Counted from the first letter of the stretch, positions 50,269 to 63,463 are shown. The stretch: 64,000 nucleotides of DNA from Methylobacillus caricis (GCF_020532705.1 NZ_JAJAVD010000004.1:372001-436000), one strand, 5' to 3'. Notes: a model not told the origin generated them from the letters alone. Numbers and translations: made by a program.

Positions 50269-51505
50269 GACTACCGCTGTCGATATTTTCATCGTGGGTG
50301 GCGGCATGATAGGCAGCTCACTGGCTGCCCAAATCGCCCCCAGCGGCATGCACATTGCACTGCTGGAAAACCGTGCCCCAGCTCCCTACGACCCTGCAAG
50401 TACGCCCGACCTGCGCGTTTCTGCCCTGAGTCCAGCCTCCATCAGCTTCCTGGAGGCTGCCAAAGCCTGGCCAGCCATTGCTGCCATGCGCAGCGCCCCA
50501 TTCAGGCGCATGCAGGTTTGGGAGAACCAACGCGACCAAAGCACGCTCTTTGATGCTGCCGAAGTCGATGTACCATGTCTCGGGCATATTATAGAAAACC
50601 GCCTGGTGCAACTGGCCTGCCTTGAAGCCTTGCAAAACCATGAAAACGTCACCGTACTTTGCCCTGATGAGATCAGCCGGATCAACTACCATCCTGAAGG
50701 CAGCCATATCAGCCTGGCAAGCGGACAGTCCTTCGAGGCAAAACTCTTGATAGGCGCAGATGGCGCAAACTCCCAGGTGCGCAAGGCTGCCGGCATCGCT
50801 CTCGACAGCCGGCAATACCCGATGCATGCCTTGGTTGCCACCGTCAACATCGAAGGCGGCGAGCGCGACATCACCTGGCAACGCTTTACCCCTGACGGAC
50901 CGCAATCACTACTTCCGCTGCCGGGAGACTATGCCTCGCTAGTCTGGTATCACCGCCCGAGCGAAGTCCGCCGTCTGCTCACTCTCGATGATACGGCGTT
51001 ACTGGATGCATTCCGCCAGCACTTTCCTAAAGCCTTACCCGAAATTACAGGCTTGGTACACCGCGGCAGTTTCGCGCTCACGCGCAGCCATGCCACTCAC
51101 TATGTCCGTCAGGGCGTAGCACTCATTGGAGATGCTGCTCACACCATCCATCCACTGGCAGGCCAGGGGGTCAACCTCGGCTTCCAGGATGCTGCTGTCC
51201 TGAGCAACCTCTTACTCAAGGCTTGGCACGACCACAAGCAAATCGGTGCATTATCCCACTTAAGTCAATATGAACAGCAGCGCAAGCTCGGCAACCACTT
51301 GATGCAGCGCGCAATGGATGCCTTCAGCTATGGTTTCAGCAATGACATCGCACCTTTGCGTTTTGCACGCAACCTTGGCCTCAGGCTTGCCAACCACCAA
51401 GGCCCTCTCAAACGTGAAGTCATCCGTTATGCCTTGGGACTGGGCACCTCCAGGCAACACTTACCTGCACCTTTGCGTAAACTCATCCCTCAGCGCACCG
51501 CCTGA
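50261..51505 (+). CDS. UbiH/UbiF/COQ6-family FAD-dependent hydroxylase
   Basis: A flavin monooxygenase of about 414 residues. The FAD-binding motifs are FIVGGGMIGSSLAAQIA, LLIGADGANSQVRKAAG and GDAAHTIHPLAGQGVNLGFQD. It should hydroxylate the ubiquinone ring; which position cannot be told, as the family includes UbiH, UbiF, UbiI and broader-range forms. I start at MNKTTAVDIF (50261); a longer frame upstream lies inside the CNNM gene and lacks support. It converges with czcA with 17 bp between the stops. Confidence 0.88.
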   Translation: MNKTTAVDIFIVGGGMIGSSLAAQIAPSGMHIALLENRAPAPYDPASTPDLRVSALSPASISFLEAAKAWPAIAAMRSAPFRRMQVWENQRDQSTLFDAAEVDVPCLGHIIENRLVQLACLEALQNHENVTVLCPDEISRINYHPEGSHISLASGQSFEAKLLIGADGANSQVRKAAGIALDSRQYPMHALVATVNIEGGERDITWQRFTPDGPQSLLPLPGDYASLVWYHRPSEVRRLLTLDDTALLDAFRQHFPKALPEITGLVHRGSFALTRSHATHYVRQGVALIGDAAHTIHPLAGQGVNLGFQDAAVLSNLLLKAWHDHKQIGALSHLSQYEQQRKLGNHLMQRAMDAFSYGFSNDIAPLRFARNLGLRLANHQGPLKREVIRYALGLGTSRQHLPAPLRKLIPQRTA

Positions 51506-51522
51506 TATAGGGGATTGATGCA

Positions 51523-56192
<4,670 letters not shown>

Positions 56193-56209
56193 AGTAAGTA
56201 CTTTCTCAC

Positions 56210-57469
56210 TCACTTATTGTTCGGTTGGGCAGCCTGCAGGGAATTGCCCAGCAAGCGTCCGATTTCAGCGTGTGCACGGTGCACGCCAAGCAGGGCATTG
56301 AGATATTGAGACTGTGCCTGGAACAAAGTACGTTGTGCATCCAGCACATCGAGGAAATTGAATTTCCCCATTTCAAACCCTTTGGCCGCTGCTTCAAAAG
56401 CGCTGCTTGCACCTGGCAATATATCCAGGCGCAAGGCTTCGGCTTCCTGACTGCTGGCAAGCCATTGCTCATACTCCGCTGACAAATTGGTATGCATGCT
56501 GAGCTGCAAGGCTGCCAGTTCCACGCGTGCCTTGTCAGTACGGCTGACAGCCTCATGGATATTGCCCTGGTTACGGTCAAATACCGGGATAGGGACAGAA
56601 AGTCCAAACACAGCCTGGTTAATACCCAATTCCTGGTTGCGTTGCGCCCCCACGCTCACAGTGAGGTCAGGCACGCGCTTGGCGGTTTCCAGCCTTGCGA
56701 TTGTCTCCCTACGCCCGATTTCCAGGCGTGCACGCTCAAGAACAGGGGATTGGGCAAGCTGGACACTCAGCTCCGCCAATTCGGGCAATATGGGCAATGA
56801 TTCCAGGCTTCCCTCTGCTTCATCGAAATCTGCGCTGCCACTCCATAACGCAGCCAGGCGCTGACGCGCCACGTTCAGCGCACGCCTGGCCTGGGTTGCC
56901 TCTATGCGTACCGATGATTCAGCCACGCGGGACTTGGTCTCCTCTACCGGGGAAACTTTTCCTGCCTGTACCCGATTCTCGGCCGCACGGGTAGCACGTT
57001 GCGCCAGGTTGACAAAAGATGCAGCCAATTGCATGCGCTCTTGTGCTGCCAACACTTCATAAAAAGCCGTGGTGACAGCAGCTGCAATCTCAGCCTTGCG
57101 CGTTGCAATATCCATTTCTGCAGCATCAAGGCCCAGGCCGGCTGCCTCCATACGTGCCTGGCGCTTTCCACCCAGCTCCAGGGGCTGGTTTAGCTGTATG
57201 GTGGTGAGGCGGTTGGCATTGCGCGTATCCTCGATAGAAGAGGAAAGTGTAGGATTGCGCCGGGTTGCAGCCTGCATGCTGATGCCTACATTGGCCTCAC
57301 GCTCACGCTCGGCTACCAGGATATTCGGATTGGCAGCCAGGGCCAAAGCCAGCGCATCAGGTAAACTGAGTTTGTTGTACGCATTGTCAGCGGAAAAACC
57401 GCTGTCGGCGCCCAGGGAAATCAAAGGCACGGCCAGCGCGATGCTGGCAAGGTAATAGGTAACACGCAT
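56210..57469 (-). CDS. czcC: Heavy-metal efflux outer-membrane factor (CzcC type, TolC family)
   Basis: An outer-membrane factor of about 419 residues with a signal peptide (MRVTYYLASIALAVPLISLG) and two internal TolC/OEP repeats (about 35-215 and 225-415) rich in helical heptads. It forms the exit duct for the CzcBA pump. The start at 57469 is decided by GGGAG 6 nt upstream; a TTG seven codons earlier is rejected. Confidence 0.92.
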   Translation of the reverse strand: MRVTYYLASIALAVPLISLGADSGFSADNAYNKLSLPDALALALAANPNILVAEREREANVGISMQAATRRNPTLSSSIEDTRNANRLTTIQLNQPLELGGKRQARMEAAGLGLDAAEMDIATRKAEIAAAVTTAFYEVLAAQERMQLAASFVNLAQRATRAAENRVQAGKVSPVEETKSRVAESSVRIEATQARRALNVARQRLAALWSGSADFDEAEGSLESLPILPELAELSVQLAQSPVLERARLEIGRRETIARLETAKRVPDLTVSVGAQRNQELGINQAVFGLSVPIPVFDRNQGNIHEAVSRTDKARVELAALQLSMHTNLSAEYEQWLASSQEAEALRLDILPGASSAFEAAAKGFEMGKFNFLDVLDAQRTLFQAQSQYLNALLGVHRAHAEIGRLLGNSLQAAQPNNK

Positions 57470-57522
57470 CGCATTCTCCCAAAAGTCCAAGAAGAATCCA
57501 GCGTCGTGCCATTACGAAAAGG

Positions 57523-57543
57523 CAGGCCGTCACTGATGGCCTG
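57523..57543 (-). terminator. Hairpin between czcI and czcC
   Basis: CAGGCC and GGCCTG form a 6-bp stem with a 9-nt loop; on the minus strand CCTTTTC follows. It could act as a weak terminator or an mRNA-processing or stability element that sets czcI above czcCBA. The U-tract is short. Confidence 0.4.
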
Positions 57544-57561
57544 AATGGGACAGCCGCTGGA

Positions 57562-57903
57562 TTAGGCAGCGAGTGGCCAGTTGGGGCGGTCTATGCGCTC
57601 GGGAAAGATAAAATGATATGAAGGGAAATCGGGGAAGAAAGCAGATACAGCCTGGATTTCCGGAATATCCAGAAGTTGCCAGCTCAGCATATGGATATTG
57701 CAATCATGATGAATGCCCGCAGTGAGCACACTACCATCAGCAGTGTCGTTCTCGTTGCCAACGGGGGTATCAGACTCATGCGTATGATGACCGAAATGCG
57801 CAACCCTATCAGTTGCGTCATGCTGGCAATAACCCGCCGCAATCGTCCACACAGAATGCAGCGGGAGCAATACGATCATCAATGTCAGTAACAGTTTTTT
57901 CAA
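57562..57903 (-). CDS. czcI: CzcI-like small periplasmic metal-responsive protein
   Basis: A 113-residue exported protein: a signal peptide (MKKLLLTLMIVLLPLHSVW), a conserved YCQH, a histidine cluster (AHFGHHTHE), a second IHHDCNIHM metal motif, and an RPNWPLA C-terminus. This matches CzcI, the first gene of czcICBA operons, a poorly understood regulator or metal-binding accessory. The start is TTG (57903), chosen from the shape of the signal peptide; no good ribosome binding site is seen. A 9-codon frame upstream (ATG at 57928) ends in TGA overlapping the TTG. Confidence 0.82.
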   Translation of the reverse strand: MKKLLLTLMIVLLPLHSVWTIAAGYCQHDATDRVAHFGHHTHESDTPVGNENDTADGSVLTAGIHHDCNIHMLSWQLLDIPEIQAVSAFFPDFPSYHFIFPERIDRPNWPLAA

Positions 57904-57937
57904 GTGGATAGGTTAGGCATCAGCAACATGAAGCCGT

Positions 57938-57966
57938 ATCTTAGCGCTAAACGCTTGTTATTCCAA
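57938..57966 (-). promoter_or_regulatory. Predicted czc operon promoter with operator-like palindrome
   Basis: On the minus strand TTGGAA (57966-57961), a 17-nt spacer and TAAGAT (57943-57938) form a sigma-70-like promoter. The perfect palindrome TTAGCGCTAA (57941-57950) overlaps the -10 box and spacer, a placement typical of an operator. No regulator gene lies next to the operon in this window. Confidence 0.5.
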
Positions 57967-58056
57967 CGCCATCATTGACGATACTTGCTGCTTGTCTCTA
58001 CCATGTGTTGATAAAAAGCATAACTATCCTTTTCAAAATTTAGACAGGAGAGTGAG

Positions 58057-58713
58057 ATGGGCGACTTCTATGGAGAACAGCACCGAGCATGGCAAAGGGA
58101 TTTTGACAGCGTCAAGATGGCGGACCGGGTAAAGGATCTGATTGTAGTGCCCGCCATTGCGGAGGAGCATGCTGCATTTATCGCCAGCCGCGATTTCTTT
58201 TTCCTTTCCACGGTTGATCATCGTGGATTCCCTACGTGTTCATATAAAGGCGGGCAACCCGGCCTCGTTAAAGTTGTGGATGACAAGACACTCGCCTTCC
58301 CCAGCCTAGATGGCAACAGCATGTACCTTTCCATGGGCAACATTACACTCAACAACAAGATAGGCATGTTGTTCATCGACTTTGAAACCCCGCACCGCGT
58401 CCGCGTACATGGCACGGCAAGCATAGACCGGCATGACCCGCTGCTGTCTGAATTCCAGGAATCCGAACTGGTGGTACGGGTACATATTGAAGAAATCTTC
58501 ATCAACTGCCCACGCTACATTCACAAACACCAGCGGCTGGAAACATCAAAATACGTACCGCAAAGCGGCTGTAAAACTCCAACACCACAATGGAAGCGCC
58601 TGGATATTGTGCAGGATGTGCTGCATGGCGAAGATAAACAATTGGTGGAAGCCATGGGAGGCACCATCACCTTTGAACAGTATGCGGAACTCGTGACAAA
58701 AGGTGATGCCTGA
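58057..58713 (+). CDS. Pyridoxamine 5'-phosphate oxidase family (FMN-binding split barrel) protein
   Basis: A 218-residue protein with an FMN-binding split-barrel core (about 45-150; FFFLSTVDHRGFPTCSYKGG, NITLNNKIGMLFIDFE). The C-terminal part (EIFINCPRYIHKHQ) is shared by a subgroup of unknown function often called pyridoxamine phosphate oxidase-like. Vitamin B6 activity is unlikely to be the true role. AGGAGAG precedes the ATG. It is divergent from czcI and 34 nt upstream of an NAD(P)H-flavin reductase gene. Confidence 0.86.
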   Translation: MGDFYGEQHRAWQRDFDSVKMADRVKDLIVVPAIAEEHAAFIASRDFFFLSTVDHRGFPTCSYKGGQPGLVKVVDDKTLAFPSLDGNSMYLSMGNITLNNKIGMLFIDFETPHRVRVHGTASIDRHDPLLSEFQESELVVRVHIEEIFINCPRYIHKHQRLETSKYVPQSGCKTPTPQWKRLDIVQDVLHGEDKQLVEAMGGTITFEQYAELVTKGDA

Positions 58714-58747
58714 TTCTATCTGATCCTCAAAAACAAGGAGCGCCGCC

Positions 58748-59299
58748 ATGGCCAAATTGCTAGCAATCTCCGGTAGTCTGCGCAAGCAGTCCTACAATAC
58801 CGCCCTGTTGCACGCCGCCAGCGCACTAGCGCCTGCAGGTGTGGAAATTGAGGTGGCGACCTTGCATGGCATACCACTTTACGACGGTGACCTGGAAGAG
58901 CGGGAAGGCATCCCGACCGCAGTACGCGCGCTCAAACAAAAAATCATAGACAGTGATGGCGTGATTCTGGCAACCCCGGAATATAACAACAGCATTCCCG
59001 GCGTATTCAAGAATGCCATCGACTGGCTTTCGCGGCCTGCTACTGATATCCAGCAAGTTTTTGCCCAGCGCGCATTTGCATTGATAGGTGCCACGCCATC
59101 CGGCTTCGGCACCCTGTTATCACAGAATGCGTGGCTCTCCGTGCTTAAACAGCTGGGTGCCTATCACTGGCCTGATCGTTTGCTGGTTTCACATGCACAC
59201 GAGGTATTTGACGAACATGGCCAATTACAGGATGCCAGGGTCAAGCAAGACCTGCAGCGATTTATCCAGGGATTCACGCAATTCACTGACAAAGTCTAG
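58748..59299 (+). CDS. NADPH-dependent FMN reductase
   Basis: A 183-residue flavodoxin-fold reductase. The FMN phosphate loop is AISGSLRKQSYNTALLHAA, and the flavin-binding motif is ATPEYNNSIPGVFKNAIDWL. Relatives reduce quinones, chromate or azo dyes; the natural substrate is unknown here. AAGGAG lies 8 nt before the ATG. It probably forms a unit with the preceding FMN-binding protein and overlaps the convergent YjiK-like gene by 4 bp. Confidence 0.88.
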   Translation: MAKLLAISGSLRKQSYNTALLHAASALAPAGVEIEVATLHGIPLYDGDLEEREGIPTAVRALKQKIIDSDGVILATPEYNNSIPGVFKNAIDWLSRPATDIQQVFAQRAFALIGATPSGFGTLLSQNAWLSVLKQLGAYHWPDRLLVSHAHEVFDEHGQLQDARVKQDLQRFIQGFTQFTDKV

Positions 59300-60219
59300 A
59301 TATGTGCTGAGCTTGTCACCACGGGCTTGAAGACATAGAACAGGTTTGGCTCGCTGATCACATAAATGCGCTTATCCGGCCCGATTGCCAGTCCTTCGGC
59401 CTGGGGGATATTGCGATCCAGGCCATGAAAACCGTGCCAGAGAGCCAGCGTCCCCAACATTTTTCCCTGGTCGTCATATTCGGCAACCATCCGCGAATCA
59501 TCACTCAATAGCAGTATGTTGCCGCTGGTGTGGTCGTAACTGATGGCTGAAAGGTCGCGCAAACCATGGGATGAAGTCTGCGCCAGTTTCTCTATCCGCA
59601 ACTTTATAGGCTGGCCGGGCAGCGCATCTACGAAGCCATGCACGGCAATCACGCGCTTGGGCGCGCGCTCTTTCGCCAGCAGCACTCGCTGATTGTCGGC
59701 ATCCCACATCACTCCCTCAAACCCCTTGTTATCCACTGCATACATAGCAAGTGTCAATTTGGGATCATGAGTAACATCTATCTCTTCTATCCCTGGCTCC
59801 AAATTGGTCAGCACCAAGCTATGTTCATGCTCGTTGAGTAGAATAAAACGGTTACCACCGACATGGGCAATGCCTTCCATGTCGGCAATACCCTTGACAT
59901 GCACCTTGCGCAGCACTTGGCCATCAAGGCCCAGCTCGACGATCAAGGGCTGCTTGTTGGAAACGGTAAACAAGGTATTGGTTTCACGGTTGTAGCTCAA
60001 ATCGGAAAGATCGGCACCCACACCGGGAATTGCTATCGCTTCATGCTCCACTGTGTAATGTTTCAGATTCATGGTAGATGCAGGGGAGTGCCGTGAGCTG
60101 CTCCACATATGCCAAGCCAGCGCTTCCAACCGGAACAGATAAGCGGCAATCAGCAACACGGCAAGGCCTGTAATCGCCAGCATTAGACGCCGCCTAGCGA
60201 AATATCGGGAGATAGTCAT
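59296..60219 (-). CDS. SdiA-regulated / YjiK-like beta-propeller protein
   Basis: A 307-residue protein with an N-terminal signal anchor (about 12-30) and a periplasmic beta-propeller (YTVEHEAIAIPGVGADLSDL, MEGIAHVGGNRFILLNEHEH, EGLAIGPDKRIYVISEPNLF) typical of the SdiA-regulated/YjiK family, whose function is unknown. A TATAAT overlaps the chosen ATG. A second ATG at 60183, with AGGCGG 8 nt upstream, is an alternative start that would shorten the cytoplasmic end. Confidence 0.84.
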   Translation of the reverse strand: MTISRYFARRRLMLAITGLAVLLIAAYLFRLEALAWHMWSSSRHSPASTMNLKHYTVEHEAIAIPGVGADLSDLSYNRETNTLFTVSNKQPLIVELGLDGQVLRKVHVKGIADMEGIAHVGGNRFILLNEHEHSLVLTNLEPGIEEIDVTHDPKLTLAMYAVDNKGFEGVMWDADNQRVLLAKERAPKRVIAVHGFVDALPGQPIKLRIEKLAQTSSHGLRDLSAISYDHTSGNILLLSDDSRMVAEYDDQGKMLGTLALWHGFHGLDRNIPQAEGLAIGPDKRIYVISEPNLFYVFKPVVTSSAHI

Positions 60220-60392
60220 TATAATTGTTGTCCTGTAGGGCTACGGCGGTAGGAAATTGAAATGTTCATTACAGTGATTATGGGATAACGCCGAAGGAAA
60301 GACCGGGATTGACAGCCAGAGTTCCGGCTGGCGCAGAAACTTTCCGTAATAAATTCTGCCAATCAACCAACAAGTAAAAGAAAGATACCTCC

Positions 60393-60833
60393 ATGAAGAA
60401 TTGCGAACTATGCTCCACTCCCGGTGGTGATCTCCTCTGGCAAAGCGCTTTGTGCCGGGTGGTTCGCATAGATGATGCAGACTATCCGGGGTTTTGCCGA
60501 GTGGTCCTGAACAAGCATAAAAAGGAAATGAGCGATTTGTCAGCGGATGAGCGTGATCAACTCATGACCGTGGTATTTGCGGTAGAGGAAGCCGTGCGGG
60601 AAGTGATCCGCCCGGAAAAAATCAACCTTGCAAGCCTGGGAAATATGACACCGCATTTGCATTGGCATGTCATCCCACGATTCAAGCGTGACCGCCATTT
60701 TCCCAATCCAATCTGGGGGCAGAGCCGTCGGGAATCCTTACCCCAGGTATTGGACCCCACCATAGCCCAAGCGCTCAAGGATGCCATCCAGCGCCGGCTT
60801 AACAAGGGGGAGCAGGTCTTTCTGGCCATTTAG
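60393..60833 (+). CDS. HIT family hydrolase
   Basis: A 146-residue histidine-triad protein with the catalytic HLHWHVIPRF (HxHxH) near residue 90 and conserved N-terminal cysteines (CELC). Such proteins hydrolyse nucleotide or dinucleotide phosphate bonds; the exact substrate is not known. It is a single gene. Confidence 0.9.
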   Translation: MKNCELCSTPGGDLLWQSALCRVVRIDDADYPGFCRVVLNKHKKEMSDLSADERDQLMTVVFAVEEAVREVIRPEKINLASLGNMTPHLHWHVIPRFKRDRHFPNPIWGQSRRESLPQVLDPTIAQALKDAIQRRLNKGEQVFLAI

Positions 60834-61078
60834 ATATAACCAGGTGGACATGGGACTCAACCTGCTCACGTACCGGTATCATTAAACTGGTTGCGGGATA
60901 GGTTCCCAGCCCGGCTGCCGCAACGGTCAAAACAACCTGCCCGGTTGATGCGCATCCTCCTGTCATTCCGGCTGAGCTGCTGATGCCAAACCCTCTGCCG
61001 CACCCAGGTTGCCACAACCGCTCTTGCTGCCTTTGCTCTGGTTCAGGCAGGAAGATCACATGGCGTTCAAGATGGAGC
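60834..61078. other. Intergenic region between the HIT and TonB-like genes
   Basis: This 245-bp gap lies between two convergent genes. It holds inverted repeats, GAGCAGGT/ACCTGCTC (60810-60817 and 60860-60867) and GTTGCGG/CCGCAAC nearby, but no T-run terminator. A minus-strand frame runs through it without a convincing start. I cannot assign a gene. Confidence 0.3.
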
Positions 61079-62029
61079 TCATTGTGTCGCCAGGCTGTCT
61101 TCCTTGGTAAACGTCCAGGTACGTGTAATCCCGATGATATCGAAATCCTTGCGGATATCTTCAGGAAAAGCCGCATAAGGCGCCGCCATTTCCACTATGC
61201 GCCTGGCAGCGTCATCCAGCACTTTATGGCCTGAACTACGGGTAATACGAATTTTTTCTATGGAGCCATCCGCCTTAATATCGACCGAAAGCTCCAGTTT
61301 CCCGTAGAGCTTTTGCTCTTTGGCAGCCTCGGGATAATTCAGGTTGCCTATTTTCTCCACCTTCTGCCGCCAAGATTCCACATAGGTGGCAAAGCGGTAC
61401 TCCTGCGTACGGCCACCCAGCTCCTTGCGTTTGGGGCGCTTCTGGTATTCATCCTGTTGTTTGGCAATCTGCGCCTCCAACCTGGCAATATCCAGGCTGG
61501 AAGCGACCAGATCCCTGGCGTTGAGGTTCTTGGGAGCATCTTGCTGCTGGCCATTATCCGGCGTGGAGGTGGTAGTACTCTGGGCTGGAGCAGACTCCAG
61601 CTTTTTCTTGGCATCAAGCTGGGTCATGAGTTCTTGTGCCTGACGCTCAAGTTCAGCCACTTTATCCTGCTGTTTCTGCTCTTTCTCTTCACGTCCTGGG
61701 CGTGAAGCAACAGATGCCTCAGCCGCCTGTTTGGGTGCAACCTCGGTTTTTTTCTTTTTTGGGGGGGGCAGGGCAGTTTTCATCTGCCGGTCTGCATCGG
61801 TATTGCCGCCACGGTCGAGGTTGGCCTGCGCCAATGCATCTGCTTTTTTGGGCTTGGAGTCGGTTTTGGCATTTACCAGCACCACGTCCAGCGGAGGAAT
61901 CTTGTCCTTGATGAACTTGAGCGCAGGTGCCTCAAAATTGACTGCCAGGATCAGGATAAGGTGAAATACCGCTGACAACAACAGAGCCCAGCCCAGAACT
62001 CCCATGCCTTTCAGGGCTGGTAAAATCAC
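61079..62029 (-). CDS. TonB-like energy transducer protein
   Basis: A 316-residue protein with a short cytoplasmic start, a membrane anchor (about 12-32), a long Lys/Gln/Ala-rich coiled-coil-prone linker (about 70-200) and a C-terminal TonB domain (about 225-310; YGKLELSVDIKADGSIEKIR, AAPYAAFPEDIRKD). It may transfer proton-motive energy to the outer membrane, but no exbBD genes are nearby and the linker is not the usual Pro-Lys type. The start is GTG overlapping the mpl stop (GTGA); an ATG eight codons in is an alternative. The linker codons carry C8, A6 and A7 runs. Confidence 0.84.
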   Translation of the reverse strand: MILPALKGMGVLGWALLLSAVFHLILILAVNFEAPALKFIKDKIPPLDVVLVNAKTDSKPKKADALAQANLDRGGNTDADRQMKTALPPPKKKKTEVAPKQAAEASVASRPGREEKEQKQQDKVAELERQAQELMTQLDAKKKLESAPAQSTTTSTPDNGQQQDAPKNLNARDLVASSLDIARLEAQIAKQQDEYQKRPKRKELGGRTQEYRFATYVESWRQKVEKIGNLNYPEAAKEQKLYGKLELSVDIKADGSIEKIRITRSSGHKVLDDAARRIVEMAAPYAAFPEDIRKDFDIIGITRTWTFTKEDSLATQ

Positions 62030-63411
62030 TGTGCCAGCCTTTGCAGCAGCTTCTGGTGTACTCCACCGAAACCGCCGTTACTCATTACCAGTATGTGATC
62101 ACCTGGCTGCGACTCTGCCACTATCGCCTCGACCAACACATGCAGGTCATCGAATGTAGCTGCCTTGTGCTGAATGGGCTGCAATGCGGCTGCGGCATCC
62201 CATCCCAAATTGGCTCCATAGCAGAATACCTGGTCAGCTTCATGCAAGCTCTCCGGCAAGGCATCTTTCATGACACCCAACTTCATGGTATTGGAGCGGG
62301 GCTCCAATACCGCCAATATCCTGGCCTGGCCCACTTTCGCCCGCAACCCCTCAACAGTGGTGGCAATGGCAGTCGGATGGTGGGCGAAATCATCATATAC
62401 CGTGACCTCATTCACCACACCACGCACTTCCATCCGGCGCTTGACGTTCTTGAACTCGGTCAGGGCGGCAATACCGGTAGCCACTGCAACACCGGCATGG
62501 CGCGCTGCAGCCAGCGCAGCCAATGCATTCATCCTGTTATGCTCTCCCAGCAGGTCCCACGCTACCCGGCCTTGCGGCTCACCCTTGAGGCTAATACTGA
62601 AGCTGCCCGCCGCATCGATTTCATATGCCTGCCAATCACTGCCGAAATACTCCACCGGCGTCCAGCAACCACGGGCTATCACCCGCTTAAGGCTATCTTC
62701 CCTGCCATTGGCAACCACCAGACCATTATGCGGAACAGTACGCACCAGGTGATGGAACTGGGTTTCTATGGCCGCAAGGTCGGCAAAGATATCCGCATGG
62801 TCAAATTCCAGGTTATTGAGAACGGCGGTACGCGGACGGTAGTGCACAAACTTGGAACGCTTGTCGAAGAAGGCCGTGTCATATTCATCAGCTTCAATCA
62901 CGAAAAAAGGCGAAATGCTATGCGCATCCTGCGCAGGTACGCCAGGCAAACGTGCAGAGATATCGAAATTCTGCGGCACGCCACCAATCAGGAAGCCTGG
63001 CGCCAGGCCTGCATATTCGAGTATCCAGGCCAGCATGGAGGTAGTCGTGGTCTTGCCGTGGGTACCCGCCACGGCAAGTACCCATTTGCCGGGCTCGCCA
63101 TTCCGTGCATGCAGTATATTCTCTGCCAGCCACTGCGGACCCGAGATATAAGGCAAACCGCGATTGAGTATTTCCTCCATTAACGGGTTACCCCGCGTCA
63201 CCACATTGCCAATGACGTAGATATCCGGATTGAGCGAGACCTGTTCAGGCGAAAATCCTTCTATCAGCTCTATACCCTGTGCTTCAAGCTGTGTGCTCAT
63301 TGGCGGATAGACATTGGCATCGCAACCGGTAACGCGGTGGCCGGCCTGTTTGGCCAGCACAGCGATACCACCCATGAAAGTACCGCAAATGCCGAGGATG
63401 TGGATATGCAT
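62026..63411 (-). CDS. mpl: UDP-MurNAc:L-Ala-gamma-D-Glu-meso-DAP ligase
   Basis: A 461-residue Mur-ligase-family enzyme that reattaches recycled tripeptide to UDP-MurNAc. MHIHILGICGTFMGG is the Mpl-specific Rossmann start, AVAGTHGKTTTTSML is the ATP loop, and EADEYDTAFFDKRSKF is characteristic. With AmpG it makes up part of a cell-wall recycling route encoded in this window. Confidence 0.95.
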   Translation of the reverse strand: MHIHILGICGTFMGGIAVLAKQAGHRVTGCDANVYPPMSTQLEAQGIELIEGFSPEQVSLNPDIYVIGNVVTRGNPLMEEILNRGLPYISGPQWLAENILHARNGEPGKWVLAVAGTHGKTTTTSMLAWILEYAGLAPGFLIGGVPQNFDISARLPGVPAQDAHSISPFFVIEADEYDTAFFDKRSKFVHYRPRTAVLNNLEFDHADIFADLAAIETQFHHLVRTVPHNGLVVANGREDSLKRVIARGCWTPVEYFGSDWQAYEIDAAGSFSISLKGEPQGRVAWDLLGEHNRMNALAALAAARHAGVAVATGIAALTEFKNVKRRMEVRGVVNEVTVYDDFAHHPTAIATTVEGLRAKVGQARILAVLEPRSNTMKLGVMKDALPESLHEADQVFCYGANLGWDAAAALQPIQHKAATFDDLHVLVEAIVAESQPGDHILVMSNGGFGGVHQKLLQRLAQ

Positions 63412-63463
63412 AGCTATAGTGGTTAATTGGTTAGGTTCATTGTAGCAAAGTCAGCCTGCCCTG

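Noticed and set aside
60834-61078. Possible cobalamin riboswitch (a CCCGCAACC-like stretch on the minus strand)
   Set aside because: The B12-box and the other conserved elements of the class are missing, and it lies downstream, not upstream, of the TonB-like gene.
62041-63183. A 380-codon plus-strand open frame
   Set aside because: It lies wholly antisense to mpl, shows no recognisable domain, and its composition is that expected from the opposite strand of a real gene. The same holds for long antisense frames at 14735-15541, 3982-4593 and 23184-23957.
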